The notes below the pieces were generated by a model. It was not told the origin of the DNA. It searched no databases and saw nothing but the letters and a program-made list of their open reading frames with translations. A stretch of 64,000 nucleotides of DNA. It comes from Prevotella sp. (GTDB lineage: Bacteria > Bacteroidota > Bacteroidia > Bacteroidales > Bacteroidaceae). The position numbers and the translations under genes are program-made. The stretch covers positions 62,001 to 126,000 of the forward strand of contig JAFUEP010000024.1 in NCBI GenBank assembly GCA_017470345.1, written 5' to 3'. Below are positions 42,552 through 51,229 of this stretch, in pieces. Every line of letters starts with the position of its first letter. Positions within the stretch are counted from its first letter, which is position 1.

Positions 42552-45500
42552 ATGCGACATTCTATCACGTTCCTTTTGTTCTGGGCCTCCATCTTCCCCA
42601 GTATGTCACAGTCATCTTTAACCTATGGCTTCGACCATCCGCAGGACTCTGCCCGCACGAAGGTGTGGTGGTTCTTCGGCGAGACAGAGACCACCCGCGA
42701 GGGCATCACTGCTGACCTCGAGGCTTTCAAGACAGCAGGTGTCGGCGGCGTGGTCTACTACGACCAGGTGCATGGCAAGGGGGAGGGTGCCGACAAGTTG
42801 TTCGACGAGCACTGGTGGCAGTCGCTTATCTTTGCCTCACAGGAAGCCAAACGTCTCGGGCTGAGCTTCGAGGCCAACATCGGCAACGGCTATGTGGCCG
42901 GTGGCAAGTGGATTACCCCCGACCGCAGCATGCAGCGACTGACGGTGAGCGAGACGCTGCTGAGTGGAGGCAAGCATCACCAACTGGCACTGCCCGACTG
43001 TCCGCGCGGCTGGCACCACGACGTGGCTGTGCTGGCCCTGCCCTACAGGGAAGAGCTGTTAGGCACTTCCCGCCTGCTGAACATTGTGCCCACTGGACGA
43101 CGCGATTCTGCGATGGTGTTCGACTTCGGCAAACCGTTCACCGCCCGCAGCATCAGCTATGAGGCCAAGGCGCAGGGCAAGGCACGCACCTCGTCGATGC
43201 AGGTGCCGCCCTTTGCCCCAAGAACGGAAATGACGAAGGGAGAGTCCACAAAGTGGAACTTCTTTGGCTGTGGCTACCGCGAGTTGCCCAACATCGGCAG
43301 GCTGGAGGTCTCTGACGACGGCACACACTATCGCCCCGTCTGCGAACTGCGCCCCCGCTACCAGAATCTGGGCGGCGTGAAGCAGCAGACCATCGCCTTT
43401 CCCACCACCCGAGGACGCTACTACCGCATCACGCTGACCGACCGTACCGTACCCCTCGATAATGTGGTCATCTCGGCCCGTGCCTGTGTGGATGGCTGGG
43501 AAGCAAAGGCCAGTCTTGTTTCGGATTATATTGACAGCGAGACTACACCTTATTATAATATAGAAGAGATGGTGCAAGCCGCTGATATCGTAGACCTGAC
43601 CGACCGCATGGCGCCCGACGGCACGCTTGCCATGCCCGAGGACATGAAAGGCGACTGGCTGGTCATGCGCTTCGTGGCGGTGACAACAGGCGGCCACACC
43701 AAGCACGGCCGCAAGGAAGCCTTGGGGCTGGAGTGCGACAAACTCTCAGTGGAAGGCGCCCGCCTGCACTGGCAGATATACACCAAGCCCGTCATCGACA
43801 GCATCCGTGCCCACGGCGGTGCCATCGAGGGCATCTGCATGGACAGCCATGAGGCCGGCCCACAGAACTGGACGCAAGACATGCCCCAGCAGTTCCGCCG
43901 TCTGCGTGGCTACGATCTCAAGCCCTTCCTGCCCACCATCGCAGGGGGAATGATTGTTAGTGAAAAGTTAAGAGTGAAGAGTGAAGAATTTGCTGCCGCC
44001 GTCCCATCAGGTGAAGGTATGGCGGTAGCAAATTCTTCACTCTTCACTTTTCACTCTTCACTGTTAAAGGATTTCCGCCGAACTATCAGCGACCTCATGA
44101 CCACCAACTACTTCGGCGAGTTCAACCGTTTGTGCCGTGAGGAGGGACTGACGCTCACTGCCCAGGCCGTGGGCGGTGCTCTCTGCATGGCGGGCGACAA
44201 CATCGAGGTGAAGCGCTTGGTCAACAAGCCGCAGGGCGAGTTCTGGGGCTATCAGACCGAGGGTAACTACGACATTAAAGACTGTTCGAGTGCTGCCCAT
44301 GTCTATGGCAAGCAGATAGCCAGCGGCGAGGCGTTCACTGACATCACCTACAAACATTCGCTGGCCGACATAAAGAACCTGGCCGATGCGGCATACGCCT
44401 TCGGCATCAACGAGTTCGTGGTGTGTGCCGTGGCCTATCAGGCCGATGCTGCGGGCCAACGACTCAACACGGCCAACGGCCGCCAGTATGTGCTCAATCG
44501 CCTGAATACCCTTTGGCCCCTCAGCCGGCCGTTCTGGGACTATCAGGCCCGCTGCTCATGGATGCTGCGCCAGGGCGTCCCGTCCAGCGACTTTGCCCTC
44601 TATCTGGGCGACGATGTGCCGAAGCGCATCCTGAGCCACCTGCTGCCACCCATCCCGCAGGGCTACGACTTCGACGCCCTGACCACCGACGCCCTGCTGC
44701 ACCGCGTGCAGGCCGTCGACGGTCGGCTGGTGCTGCCCGACGGCGTCAGCTACTCCATGCTTCTGCTGCCGTCCGACGAGATGCTGACACCAGCCGTCCG
44801 CCAAAGGGTGGAGGCGCTGCGGACGGCTGGCGTCAGGGTGTGGGACCCCCACGACGGACAGCCGCTTCATGAGGCGCTGCTCAAAGCCGGGCTGCGGCCC
44901 GACGTCGATGCCCCTGCGGCCCGCCGCCTCTATTTCTGTCATCGCCAGACCAGCGCGGCCGACGTCTACTTCCTCAACAACCACAGCGACGAAACCGTCG
45001 ACGACCGCTTCACCTTCCGCCTTGCAGCCTCCAACGCAGAGCTATGGGACCCCGTGACAGGCGAGCGTCGCCGCCTTGCCTCTGACAGCCGCGACGGACT
45101 GACCACCGTCAGCCTCCGCATGGCCCCACGCCAGTCGTTTTTCGTCGTGCTGTCCTACGCACCCTCGACGCTCCCCCTCCTGCAGCAGCCGGCTGAGTCG
45201 ATGTCGCTGCCGTTGACGGGTCCATGGCGTCTGCAGTACGATCCCGCACAGGGAGGCCCTGTCAATCCCGTCAGCCTCGACAGCCTCACTGACTGGTCGC
45301 TGAGCGGCGACCCCCGCCAGCGCTACTATTCCGGCACGGCCGTCTACACGACCACCTTCACGCTTGGCAGGAAAGACCGCGCGGCCGCCTATCGTCTGGC
45401 TTTCGGGCGGATAGGTTCCGTGGCACAGGTTTTCATCAACGGTCAGGAGGCGGGCACGGCGTGGTGCTCGCCGTGGCTGGTCGACATTACGCCCTATATC

Positions 45501-45683
45501 CATCGAGGTCGAAACAGCCTCGAAGTCCGCGTGGCCAACTGCCTCTGGAACCGCCTCGTCGGCGATGCCCGCCGCCCCGAGCCGGAGCAACTGATGCAGC
45601 AGACCACGCCACTGGCCAGCCCGTCTGACAGCCTCGTGCTTTCGGGACTCATCGGCCGGGTCACTTTAAATGTGGAGAAATGA
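42552..45683 (+). CDS. GH106-type alpha-L-rhamnosidase
   Basis: 1043 residues from ATG 42552, with a signal peptide (MRHSITFLLFWASIFPSMSQ). It begins with the GH106 opening KVWWFFGETETTREGITADL and AGVGGVVYYD, and keeps the EANIGNGYVAGGKWIT and HEAGPQNWTQDM active-site segments; a jelly-roll carbohydrate-binding region forms the C-terminus (RLAFGRIGSVAQVFINGQEA). The reaction would be release of terminal alpha-L-rhamnose from pectic glycans such as rhamnogalacturonan. Residues about 468-506 coincide with a palindromic microrepeat (43957-44066) and replace the short loop expected before FRRTISDLM. The earlier in-frame ATG at 42405 lies within the divergent regulator. Confidence 0.88.
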   Translation: MRHSITFLLFWASIFPSMSQSSLTYGFDHPQDSARTKVWWFFGETETTREGITADLEAFKTAGVGGVVYYDQVHGKGEGADKLFDEHWWQSLIFASQEAKRLGLSFEANIGNGYVAGGKWITPDRSMQRLTVSETLLSGGKHHQLALPDCPRGWHHDVAVLALPYREELLGTSRLLNIVPTGRRDSAMVFDFGKPFTARSISYEAKAQGKARTSSMQVPPFAPRTEMTKGESTKWNFFGCGYRELPNIGRLEVSDDGTHYRPVCELRPRYQNLGGVKQQTIAFPTTRGRYYRITLTDRTVPLDNVVISARACVDGWEAKASLVSDYIDSETTPYYNIEEMVQAADIVDLTDRMAPDGTLAMPEDMKGDWLVMRFVAVTTGGHTKHGRKEALGLECDKLSVEGARLHWQIYTKPVIDSIRAHGGAIEGICMDSHEAGPQNWTQDMPQQFRRLRGYDLKPFLPTIAGGMIVSEKLRVKSEEFAAAVPSGEGMAVANSSLFTFHSSLLKDFRRTISDLMTTNYFGEFNRLCREEGLTLTAQAVGGALCMAGDNIEVKRLVNKPQGEFWGYQTEGNYDIKDCSSAAHVYGKQIASGEAFTDITYKHSLADIKNLADAAYAFGINEFVVCAVAYQADAAGQRLNTANGRQYVLNRLNTLWPLSRPFWDYQARCSWMLRQGVPSSDFALYLGDDVPKRILSHLLPPIPQGYDFDALTTDALLHRVQAVDGRLVLPDGVSYSMLLLPSDEMLTPAVRQRVEALRTAGVRVWDPHDGQPLHEALLKAGLRPDVDAPAARRLYFCHRQTSAADVYFLNNHSDETVDDRFTFRLAASNAELWDPVTGERRRLASDSRDGLTTVSLRMAPRQSFFVVLSYAPSTLPLLQQPAESMSLPLTGPWRLQYDPAQGGPVNPVSLDSLTDWSLSGDPRQRYYSGTAVYTTTFTLGRKDRAAAYRLAFGRIGSVAQVFINGQEAGTAWCSPWLVDITPYIHRGRNSLEVRVANCLWNRLVGDARRPEPEQLMQQTTPLASPSDSLVLSGLIGRVTLNVEK
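43957..44066. repeat. 110-base inverted-repeat element in frame inside the GH106 gene
   Basis: Left arm 43971-43994 (AGAGTGAAGAGTGAAGAATT then TGCT) pairs with 44027-44050 with one mismatch; both arms continue as GTGAAAAGT microrepeats, and CCGCC/GGCGG flank the loop. The same GTGAAGAATTTGCTNCCGCC word is at 61427-61446. Confidence 0.9.
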
Positions 45684-45691
45684 CCTTAAAA

Positions 45692-45779
45692 ACTAAAATC
45701 ACGTCGTGACGACATAAAATCACGACGTGACGAAATAAAATCACGACGTGTCGAAATAAAATCACGTCATGATTTTAGT
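45692..45779. repeat. 21-base tandem array, ATAAAATCACGACGTGACGA units
   Basis: Units start at 45692, 45713, 45734 and 45755, all 21 bases. The first and last units are complementary (ACTAAAATCA ... TGATTTTAGT), so the array also folds as a hairpin and may terminate GH106 transcription. Confidence 0.92.
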
Positions 45780-45852
45780 TTCTTCAGCCTCTTCCTTTCC
45801 TTTTGCGGACTATGAAAAACGTCAGATGGACGAATTTGCCCGTTTTTGTACG

Positions 45853-45891
45853 AAATTACCCTTTTTTTGATGAGCATCAAGGGTAATTTTG
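45853..45891 (+). promoter_or_regulatory. Promoter embedded in an 11-bp inverted repeat, upstream of 45943
   Basis: AAATTACCCTT (45853-45863) and AAGGGTAATTT (45879-45889) are perfect inverted repeats with 15 bases between. The -7 element TAATTTTG (45884-45891) lies inside the right arm and TTTG (45866-45869) inside the loop. An operator that blocks or presents the promoter is a reasonable reading. Confidence 0.6.
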
Positions 45892-45942
45892 CGGTCAGAA
45901 ATCAAATCACAGCACGTAATAGTAACTAAAAACTAAAAAGGT

Positions 45943-48801
45943 ATGAAAAAGAGAGCTTTACTGATTTTGATGTCGCTCGTCAGCATGGTCAGCATGCAGG
46001 CAGCCGACTATTACTATTCTCACACGGCCCGCTATAAGAGCATGGGAGCCAGTGAGCTTATAAACGGCGACTTCGCTGACGGCACCAACGGATGGACCGA
46101 TCTGGTCGGTGAGCCGATTGATACCGACTTCTGGTCGGTTGAAAGAGGAACGTCGCCAGACGGCGGCTCGAGCATCATGAGCCTGAGCAGCATGAGTGAG
46201 GACGGCAACGCCCTGTTGCAGTCCGTCAGCCTGAAGCCCGGCATCTATGTCGTCTCCTATTATATGAAGGCCGAGTCGACGGTCACCACCAGTATTACGG
46301 CCTCAGCAGAAAACTATCTGGACATTTACCTCAATGCCGACGCCAGTCTTGCTAAATCGGCCAAATCCGTTCAGGTGGCTACGGTTGAAACCATTGGCGA
46401 CGAGTGGACGCAGGTGGTCTCAGTGGCCGAGGTCGAGGCGGAGTCGTCGCTCGTGTTTGTGGCCCAGCGCCTCACAGCAGGCATGATGATTGCCAATGTC
46501 GAGGTGGTGCCCGTCACGGAGGTCTACGACGTCCGTCGTCTGCAGCGCATCATCGCCTATGCTGACCAGCTGCTGGCCGACGAGAACCTGCCCGAAGGGC
46601 GCGAGAATGCTATCCAGGCCCTCGACTTCATGAAGTCGATCTTGACCGATGATTCTCAGAATGAGGACCTTACCAATATGATGGAACTGGAGACGCTGTT
46701 CGCCGAGGAGATTGACAATTTCCTTGAGATGAACGGCACCAGCCTGATTGGCACGTCGCTGAGCGACTGGAGCACCTGGGGCAAGCTGAACTACAGCAAG
46801 ATGGGCACGCGCGGCACATGGACCTTCGAGGGCGGCCGCTGGGGCTTCACGGGCAATGAGGACTATCTGGAGTTCAGTGCCGGCGACGGCTACATCGCCT
46901 CGGCCGGAATCCAGAAGGAAGGCACCAAGTACACCCTGGATGCAGGTGTCCGCACGGCCGAGGGCGCACTGAGTGGTCTGCCTGCCGGCAAGTATTTCTT
47001 CTCGATCGAGGCTCAGGCCGTGGCAGCTGCCAACCGTGCCAACCCCTACGGCGCTAACCATAACGTCCCCATCGTCGGCCCGATGATCTTCGTGGGCAGC
47101 GACTCACTGACGCTCGAGCGCGACACGCTGAGCGGCTACTACTGGAAGACCTACTACCGGATAGCTGAGGTGAAGGAAGGCGAAGAGGTCAAAATGGGCT
47201 TCCACTTCCCCAAGGTCAGCGGCGAGGGTGGCCGCTACAGTCTGCGCAACCCGCAGGTGCGCCAGCTGGGCGTCACGTCGGAAGAGGCTGCGTTCCGTCA
47301 GCAGCTGTCGGCTTTCACCGTGCAGCAGTATAACCTGCGGCAGCGCCTGACCAACTATCCTGTAGAACTGAACGCCTACAACTGGGGTCTCGACTCGCTG
47401 CAGCGTGCCGTCGACCATGCCCAGGCCGTCTATGATGCCTCGCTGCTCATCGTCGATGCTGATGGCAACGTGCTGCAGCGCGATCTGGTGAATGAGGAAC
47501 AGACGCAGCTGCTGCTCGACGAGGTGAACGCCCTCGGGCGTGCCCGCAGCTATGTCATCGCCCTGAATATGCCTGTCGACGACCTGAAGGCTGCCGTCGA
47601 GGCTGCCATGGCCGCACTGGCCGATGAGGCCAATGCCAGCGCTCCCGCCGGACTGCGCACATCGCTGCAGGCTGCCGTCGCTGCCGGACAGGCCCTGCTC
47701 GACAATATCAGCACGACGCCGCAGGTGGAGGAATTCACCGCTGCCGCCGCTGCCATCCGCGAGGCTCAGGAGCTGTTTGAGTCGACCACGGCCTCACGCG
47801 CCAATCCCACAGCAATCCAGATTGAGAATGCTGACTTCACGGCCTTCTCGGCTGGTGCCAACTACACGCCAAAGGAATCCGACGAACAGAAGAACGGATG
47901 GCTCTGGAGCATCGGCGCCTCGACCAGCCGCTGGGAGATCCGCGACAACGAGACACTGAGCAAGGGTCATGGCGCCAGCGTCTGGCGTGGCACGACCGTC
48001 GCTCTCGACGGCAAGGCTTCGCAGCGCATCGAGCTCAGCTACGAAGGTCTGTATGAGTATCGTGCCGAGGCTTACATCTCGGAGGAGCGCCTCAGCGAGT
48101 TGGTGGCTGCTGCCGAGGTGATCCGCAATGCCGACGAACAGCCTGTAGACACCATCTATACGCCGAACATCCGCCTGTTCTTCGGTGAGTGGGGACAGCC
48201 CGACTCGCTGACCGTGTCGAAGTGCTACTTAGGCGTCAAGAACGACGGTTCCTACTTCACCCGCGAAGTCAGCGGAACGGCCTATCCGGGCATCGTCTAT
48301 GCCAACTACTCAGTGTTCTTCAAGAAGACGGGCTCCACGCCCGTGACGGTGGAGTTCGGCCTTGAGGCGCTCGACAATGCCGCTGCCGCCGGTGCCAACG
48401 GCTTTGGCTTCGGCAACAACCAGATTTATTATCTTGGCGACGAGGCTCAGTATCTTGCTGACACCAAGGCCGACGCGGCCAAGGCTGTGGCTGCTGCCAG
48501 GAGCACGCTGGCCAGCGTGCCGGAGAACTACCTGACGGCGAAGCTGCAGCGCTACGTTGACGATGCTGAGAAGGCAGCGACGGCCAAGGAGCTGCAGAAT
48601 GCCCTCTTCGGTATTCAGGAAGTCGAGTCGCGGCTGGGCGGCATGACCAATGCTGTGAAGGGCATCTTTGCCGATGAGGCTAAGGTCTCTCGGAATGCCG
48701 CCGGGGTCTTTACGCTCCAGGGCGTGAAGCTGGGCGACGGCACTGACCATCTGAAGTCAGGACTCTACATTGTCAATGGCAAGAAAACACTGGTAAAATA
48801 A
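45943..48801 (+). CDS. Secreted multi-domain protein, probable glycan-binding
   Basis: 952 residues with a signal peptide (KKRALLILMSLVSMVSMQA). The first 190 residues look like a carbohydrate-binding beta-sandwich (ELINGDFADGTNGWTDLVGE). Two helical, Ala-rich segments similar to FIVAR-type spacers lie near residues 520-620 and 840-900, around a second beta-sandwich (FTAFSAGANYTPKESDEQKN). The C-terminal tail is VFTLQGVKLGDGTDHLKSGL then YIVNGKK. No catalytic signature was recognised. Its place between GH106 and PL11 suggests it captures or displays pectic glycan at the cell surface. The gap to PL11 is 16 bases. Confidence 0.75.
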   Translation: MKKRALLILMSLVSMVSMQAADYYYSHTARYKSMGASELINGDFADGTNGWTDLVGEPIDTDFWSVERGTSPDGGSSIMSLSSMSEDGNALLQSVSLKPGIYVVSYYMKAESTVTTSITASAENYLDIYLNADASLAKSAKSVQVATVETIGDEWTQVVSVAEVEAESSLVFVAQRLTAGMMIANVEVVPVTEVYDVRRLQRIIAYADQLLADENLPEGRENAIQALDFMKSILTDDSQNEDLTNMMELETLFAEEIDNFLEMNGTSLIGTSLSDWSTWGKLNYSKMGTRGTWTFEGGRWGFTGNEDYLEFSAGDGYIASAGIQKEGTKYTLDAGVRTAEGALSGLPAGKYFFSIEAQAVAAANRANPYGANHNVPIVGPMIFVGSDSLTLERDTLSGYYWKTYYRIAEVKEGEEVKMGFHFPKVSGEGGRYSLRNPQVRQLGVTSEEAAFRQQLSAFTVQQYNLRQRLTNYPVELNAYNWGLDSLQRAVDHAQAVYDASLLIVDADGNVLQRDLVNEEQTQLLLDEVNALGRARSYVIALNMPVDDLKAAVEAAMAALADEANASAPAGLRTSLQAAVAAGQALLDNISTTPQVEEFTAAAAAIREAQELFESTTASRANPTAIQIENADFTAFSAGANYTPKESDEQKNGWLWSIGASTSRWEIRDNETLSKGHGASVWRGTTVALDGKASQRIELSYEGLYEYRAEAYISEERLSELVAAAEVIRNADEQPVDTIYTPNIRLFFGEWGQPDSLTVSKCYLGVKNDGSYFTREVSGTAYPGIVYANYSVFFKKTGSTPVTVEFGLEALDNAAAAGANGFGFGNNQIYYLGDEAQYLADTKADAAKAVAAARSTLASVPENYLTAKLQRYVDDAEKAATAKELQNALFGIQEVESRLGGMTNAVKGIFADEAKVSRNAAGVFTLQGVKLGDGTDHLKSGLYIVNGKKTLVK

Positions 48802-48817
48802 AATCAAGCAAGACATT

Positions 48818-51229
48818 ATGAATCATCGACTGACGTTGTTGACGGTATTGGCAGTGATGACGACTGCTGCGGTTCAGGCTCAAGAGCAGCTGGAACGGCT
48901 CAGCCGTGGCGTAGTAGCCATCAAGAATGGAAACAATACGTTTGTGAGCTGGCGCGTGCTGGGCACAGACAGCGACGACGTGACCTTCGACCTGTTGCGC
49001 GACGGCAAGGTTCTCGAGAGCAACCTGACCGTCAGCAACGTCAGCACCACGGGCGGCACAGACGACAGCCAGTATCAGGTGGTGGTGAAGGAGAATGGTG
49101 AGGTCGTCGAGACGTCTGATGCCGTCAGGCGTTGGGGTGAAGTCTGTCAGCACATCCGGCTCGACCGCCCTGCCTCGCAGCCGGGCTACCACTATTTCCC
49201 CAGCGACGCTTCGGTGGCCGACCTCGACGGCGACGGCCAGTATGAGCTGGTGGTCAAGTGGGACCCCTCGAATCTGCAGGACAACTCCATCAGTGGCACG
49301 ACAGGCCGTGTCTACCTCGATGCCTACGAGCTCGACGGCACAAAGCTCTGGCGCATCGACCTTGGGCCGAACATCCGTGCCGGGGCCCACTACACGCAGT
49401 TCCTCGTCTACGACTTCAATGGCGACGGGCGGGCAGAGCTCATCTGCAAGACGGCCCAGGGCACTGTCGACGGACAGGGCAACTACGCCAACAAGGCTGC
49501 CGACGATGCGAAGATCAGCTCGGCAAATAATAGCTTGAAGTATGCCAACGCGAGCGGCCGCGTGCTCAGCGGCGCTGAGTATCTGACCGTCTTCGAGGGC
49601 ACCACGGGCCGCGCCATCCACACCGTCTGGTACAACCCCAACCGCGGCTGCACGACAGGCGAGGTGAAGGCACCCTCGGCAACGGAGCTGAACCGGCTCT
49701 GGGGCGACGACTACGGCAACCGCTGCGACCGCTTCCTGGCCTGCGTGGCCCATCTCGACGGGGCCGACCGTAACGCCTCGGCCGTCATGTGCCGTGGCTA
49801 CTACACCCGCGCCTACCTCTGGGCCGTCGACTTCGACGGCGAGAAGCTCTCGACCAGATGGCTGCACGCCTCGGTGTCGCCCACGGTGGTCGAGCTGACG
49901 GATTCACAAGGGAACACGACTTCACAAACTTATTCCACTAACACATCTGGTATCGCCAGCGGCACCACTGACAAGCACTTCTACTGCACGGCCTACGGAC
50001 AGGGCTGCCACTCGGTGTCGGTGGGCGATGTGGATGGCGACGGCTGCGACGAGATTATCTTCGGGTCGGCAGCCATCGCTGGCGACGGCAGCCTACTCCA
50101 CACGACGGGCCTCGGCCACGGCGATGCGCTCCACCTGAGCGACCTGATGCCCGACCGCCCCGGACTGGAGGTGATGATGGTGCACGAGGAGGCGCCCTTC
50201 GGCTGGAGCGTGCGCGATGCCATGACGGGCGAGCTGCTCATCCACCATACGGGCCGCGAAGACACTGGCCGCGGCATCGCCGCCGACATCCTGGCCGGCC
50301 ACCGCGGCTTTGAGTATTGGCACAGCGACGACTTCAATACGACGCGGAACATCTACAGCAGTGACGACGCGGTGGTGGGGCACTTCGAGAAAGACCATCC
50401 CTTCTATAATTTCCGCATCTACTGGGACGGCGACGCCTACGACGACCTGTTCGACAAAGGCGCCATCAACAACGGCCAGTGGAGCCGTCTGCTCACGTGC
50501 GCCAACTACGGCAATGCGGCCACCTACGGCTCGAAGGCCACGCCGCTGCTCACGGCCGACATCCTGGGCGACTGGCGCGAAGAGGTCATCCTGTTTGACA
50601 AGACCGACTCGGCCAGCATCAACATCTTCTCGACCACCACAGCCACGAAGCTGCGCGTGCCCACGCTGATGCACGACCACGTCTACCGCATGTCGGTGGC
50701 CTGGCAGAACGTAGGCTACAACCAGCCGCCACACCTGGGCTACTACCTGCCCGACTACGTGGCCTCGCGCTTTGAATTGACGGGCGAAGGCCAGAAGGAG
50801 CAGCACATCCAGCTGGGCCAGCCCATCGTCGACATCGTTTGCCGACTGAAGAACTGCACCTCGGCCATGCTGCAGTATGTCTATCTGAACGGTGTGCGCA
50901 TCAAGAGCTTCACGGCCCCCGACGGCATGACGTTCAGGATGAACAGTGCCGACAAGACCTTTACGCTTTCAGGCACACCCACTGAGGTTGGCGACTATGA
51001 GTTCCTGGTGCGCTCGTCGGGCGATGTCAGCGGTACGACGCTTGTCGACACGCTGCGCATCCACGTCAGCGACCTCTCGGGGATTAGTGAAACAATGTAC
51101 AATGATCAATGTACAATGAACAATGAGGTCTATGACCTGCAGGGGCGCCCCGTCGTGCCTGCTACCGCCAAGCGCGGACAGGTGGTGATTATTCGCCGCG
51201 GAGAGAAAACTATTAAGGTTGTCAAGTAA
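48818..51229 (+). CDS. Rhamnogalacturonan lyase, PL11 family
   Basis: 803 residues with a signal peptide (LLTVLAVMTTAAVQA). PL11 features include the N-terminal Ig-like segment (LSRGVVAIKNGNNTFVSWRV) and the calcium-binding eight-bladed propeller with ADLDGDGQYELVVKWDPSN, YDFNGDGRAELICKTAQG and GDVDGDGCDEIIFGSA. The enzyme cleaves the GalA-Rha backbone of rhamnogalacturonan I by beta-elimination. A C-terminal Ig-like domain and the tail VYDLQGRPV...GQVVIIRRGEK follow. Residues about 757-770 (ETMYNDQCTMNNE) are encoded by a TACAATGA microrepeat at 51092-51126. The stop codon is immediately followed by the next ATG at 51230. Confidence 0.93.
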   Translation: MNHRLTLLTVLAVMTTAAVQAQEQLERLSRGVVAIKNGNNTFVSWRVLGTDSDDVTFDLLRDGKVLESNLTVSNVSTTGGTDDSQYQVVVKENGEVVETSDAVRRWGEVCQHIRLDRPASQPGYHYFPSDASVADLDGDGQYELVVKWDPSNLQDNSISGTTGRVYLDAYELDGTKLWRIDLGPNIRAGAHYTQFLVYDFNGDGRAELICKTAQGTVDGQGNYANKAADDAKISSANNSLKYANASGRVLSGAEYLTVFEGTTGRAIHTVWYNPNRGCTTGEVKAPSATELNRLWGDDYGNRCDRFLACVAHLDGADRNASAVMCRGYYTRAYLWAVDFDGEKLSTRWLHASVSPTVVELTDSQGNTTSQTYSTNTSGIASGTTDKHFYCTAYGQGCHSVSVGDVDGDGCDEIIFGSAAIAGDGSLLHTTGLGHGDALHLSDLMPDRPGLEVMMVHEEAPFGWSVRDAMTGELLIHHTGREDTGRGIAADILAGHRGFEYWHSDDFNTTRNIYSSDDAVVGHFEKDHPFYNFRIYWDGDAYDDLFDKGAINNGQWSRLLTCANYGNAATYGSKATPLLTADILGDWREEVILFDKTDSASINIFSTTTATKLRVPTLMHDHVYRMSVAWQNVGYNQPPHLGYYLPDYVASRFELTGEGQKEQHIQLGQPIVDIVCRLKNCTSAMLQYVYLNGVRIKSFTAPDGMTFRMNSADKTFTLSGTPTEVGDYEFLVRSSGDVSGTTLVDTLRIHVSDLSGISETMYNDQCTMNNEVYDLQGRPVVPATAKRGQVVIIRRGEKTIKVVK
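51092..51126. repeat. CAATGTACAATGA microrepeat in frame inside the PL11 gene
   Basis: CAATGTACAATGA occurs at 51093-51105 and 51107-51119 with a 14-base period, followed by a partial copy. GTAC is its palindromic centre. It sits at the boundary between the Ig-like domain and the C-terminal tail. Confidence 0.8.
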
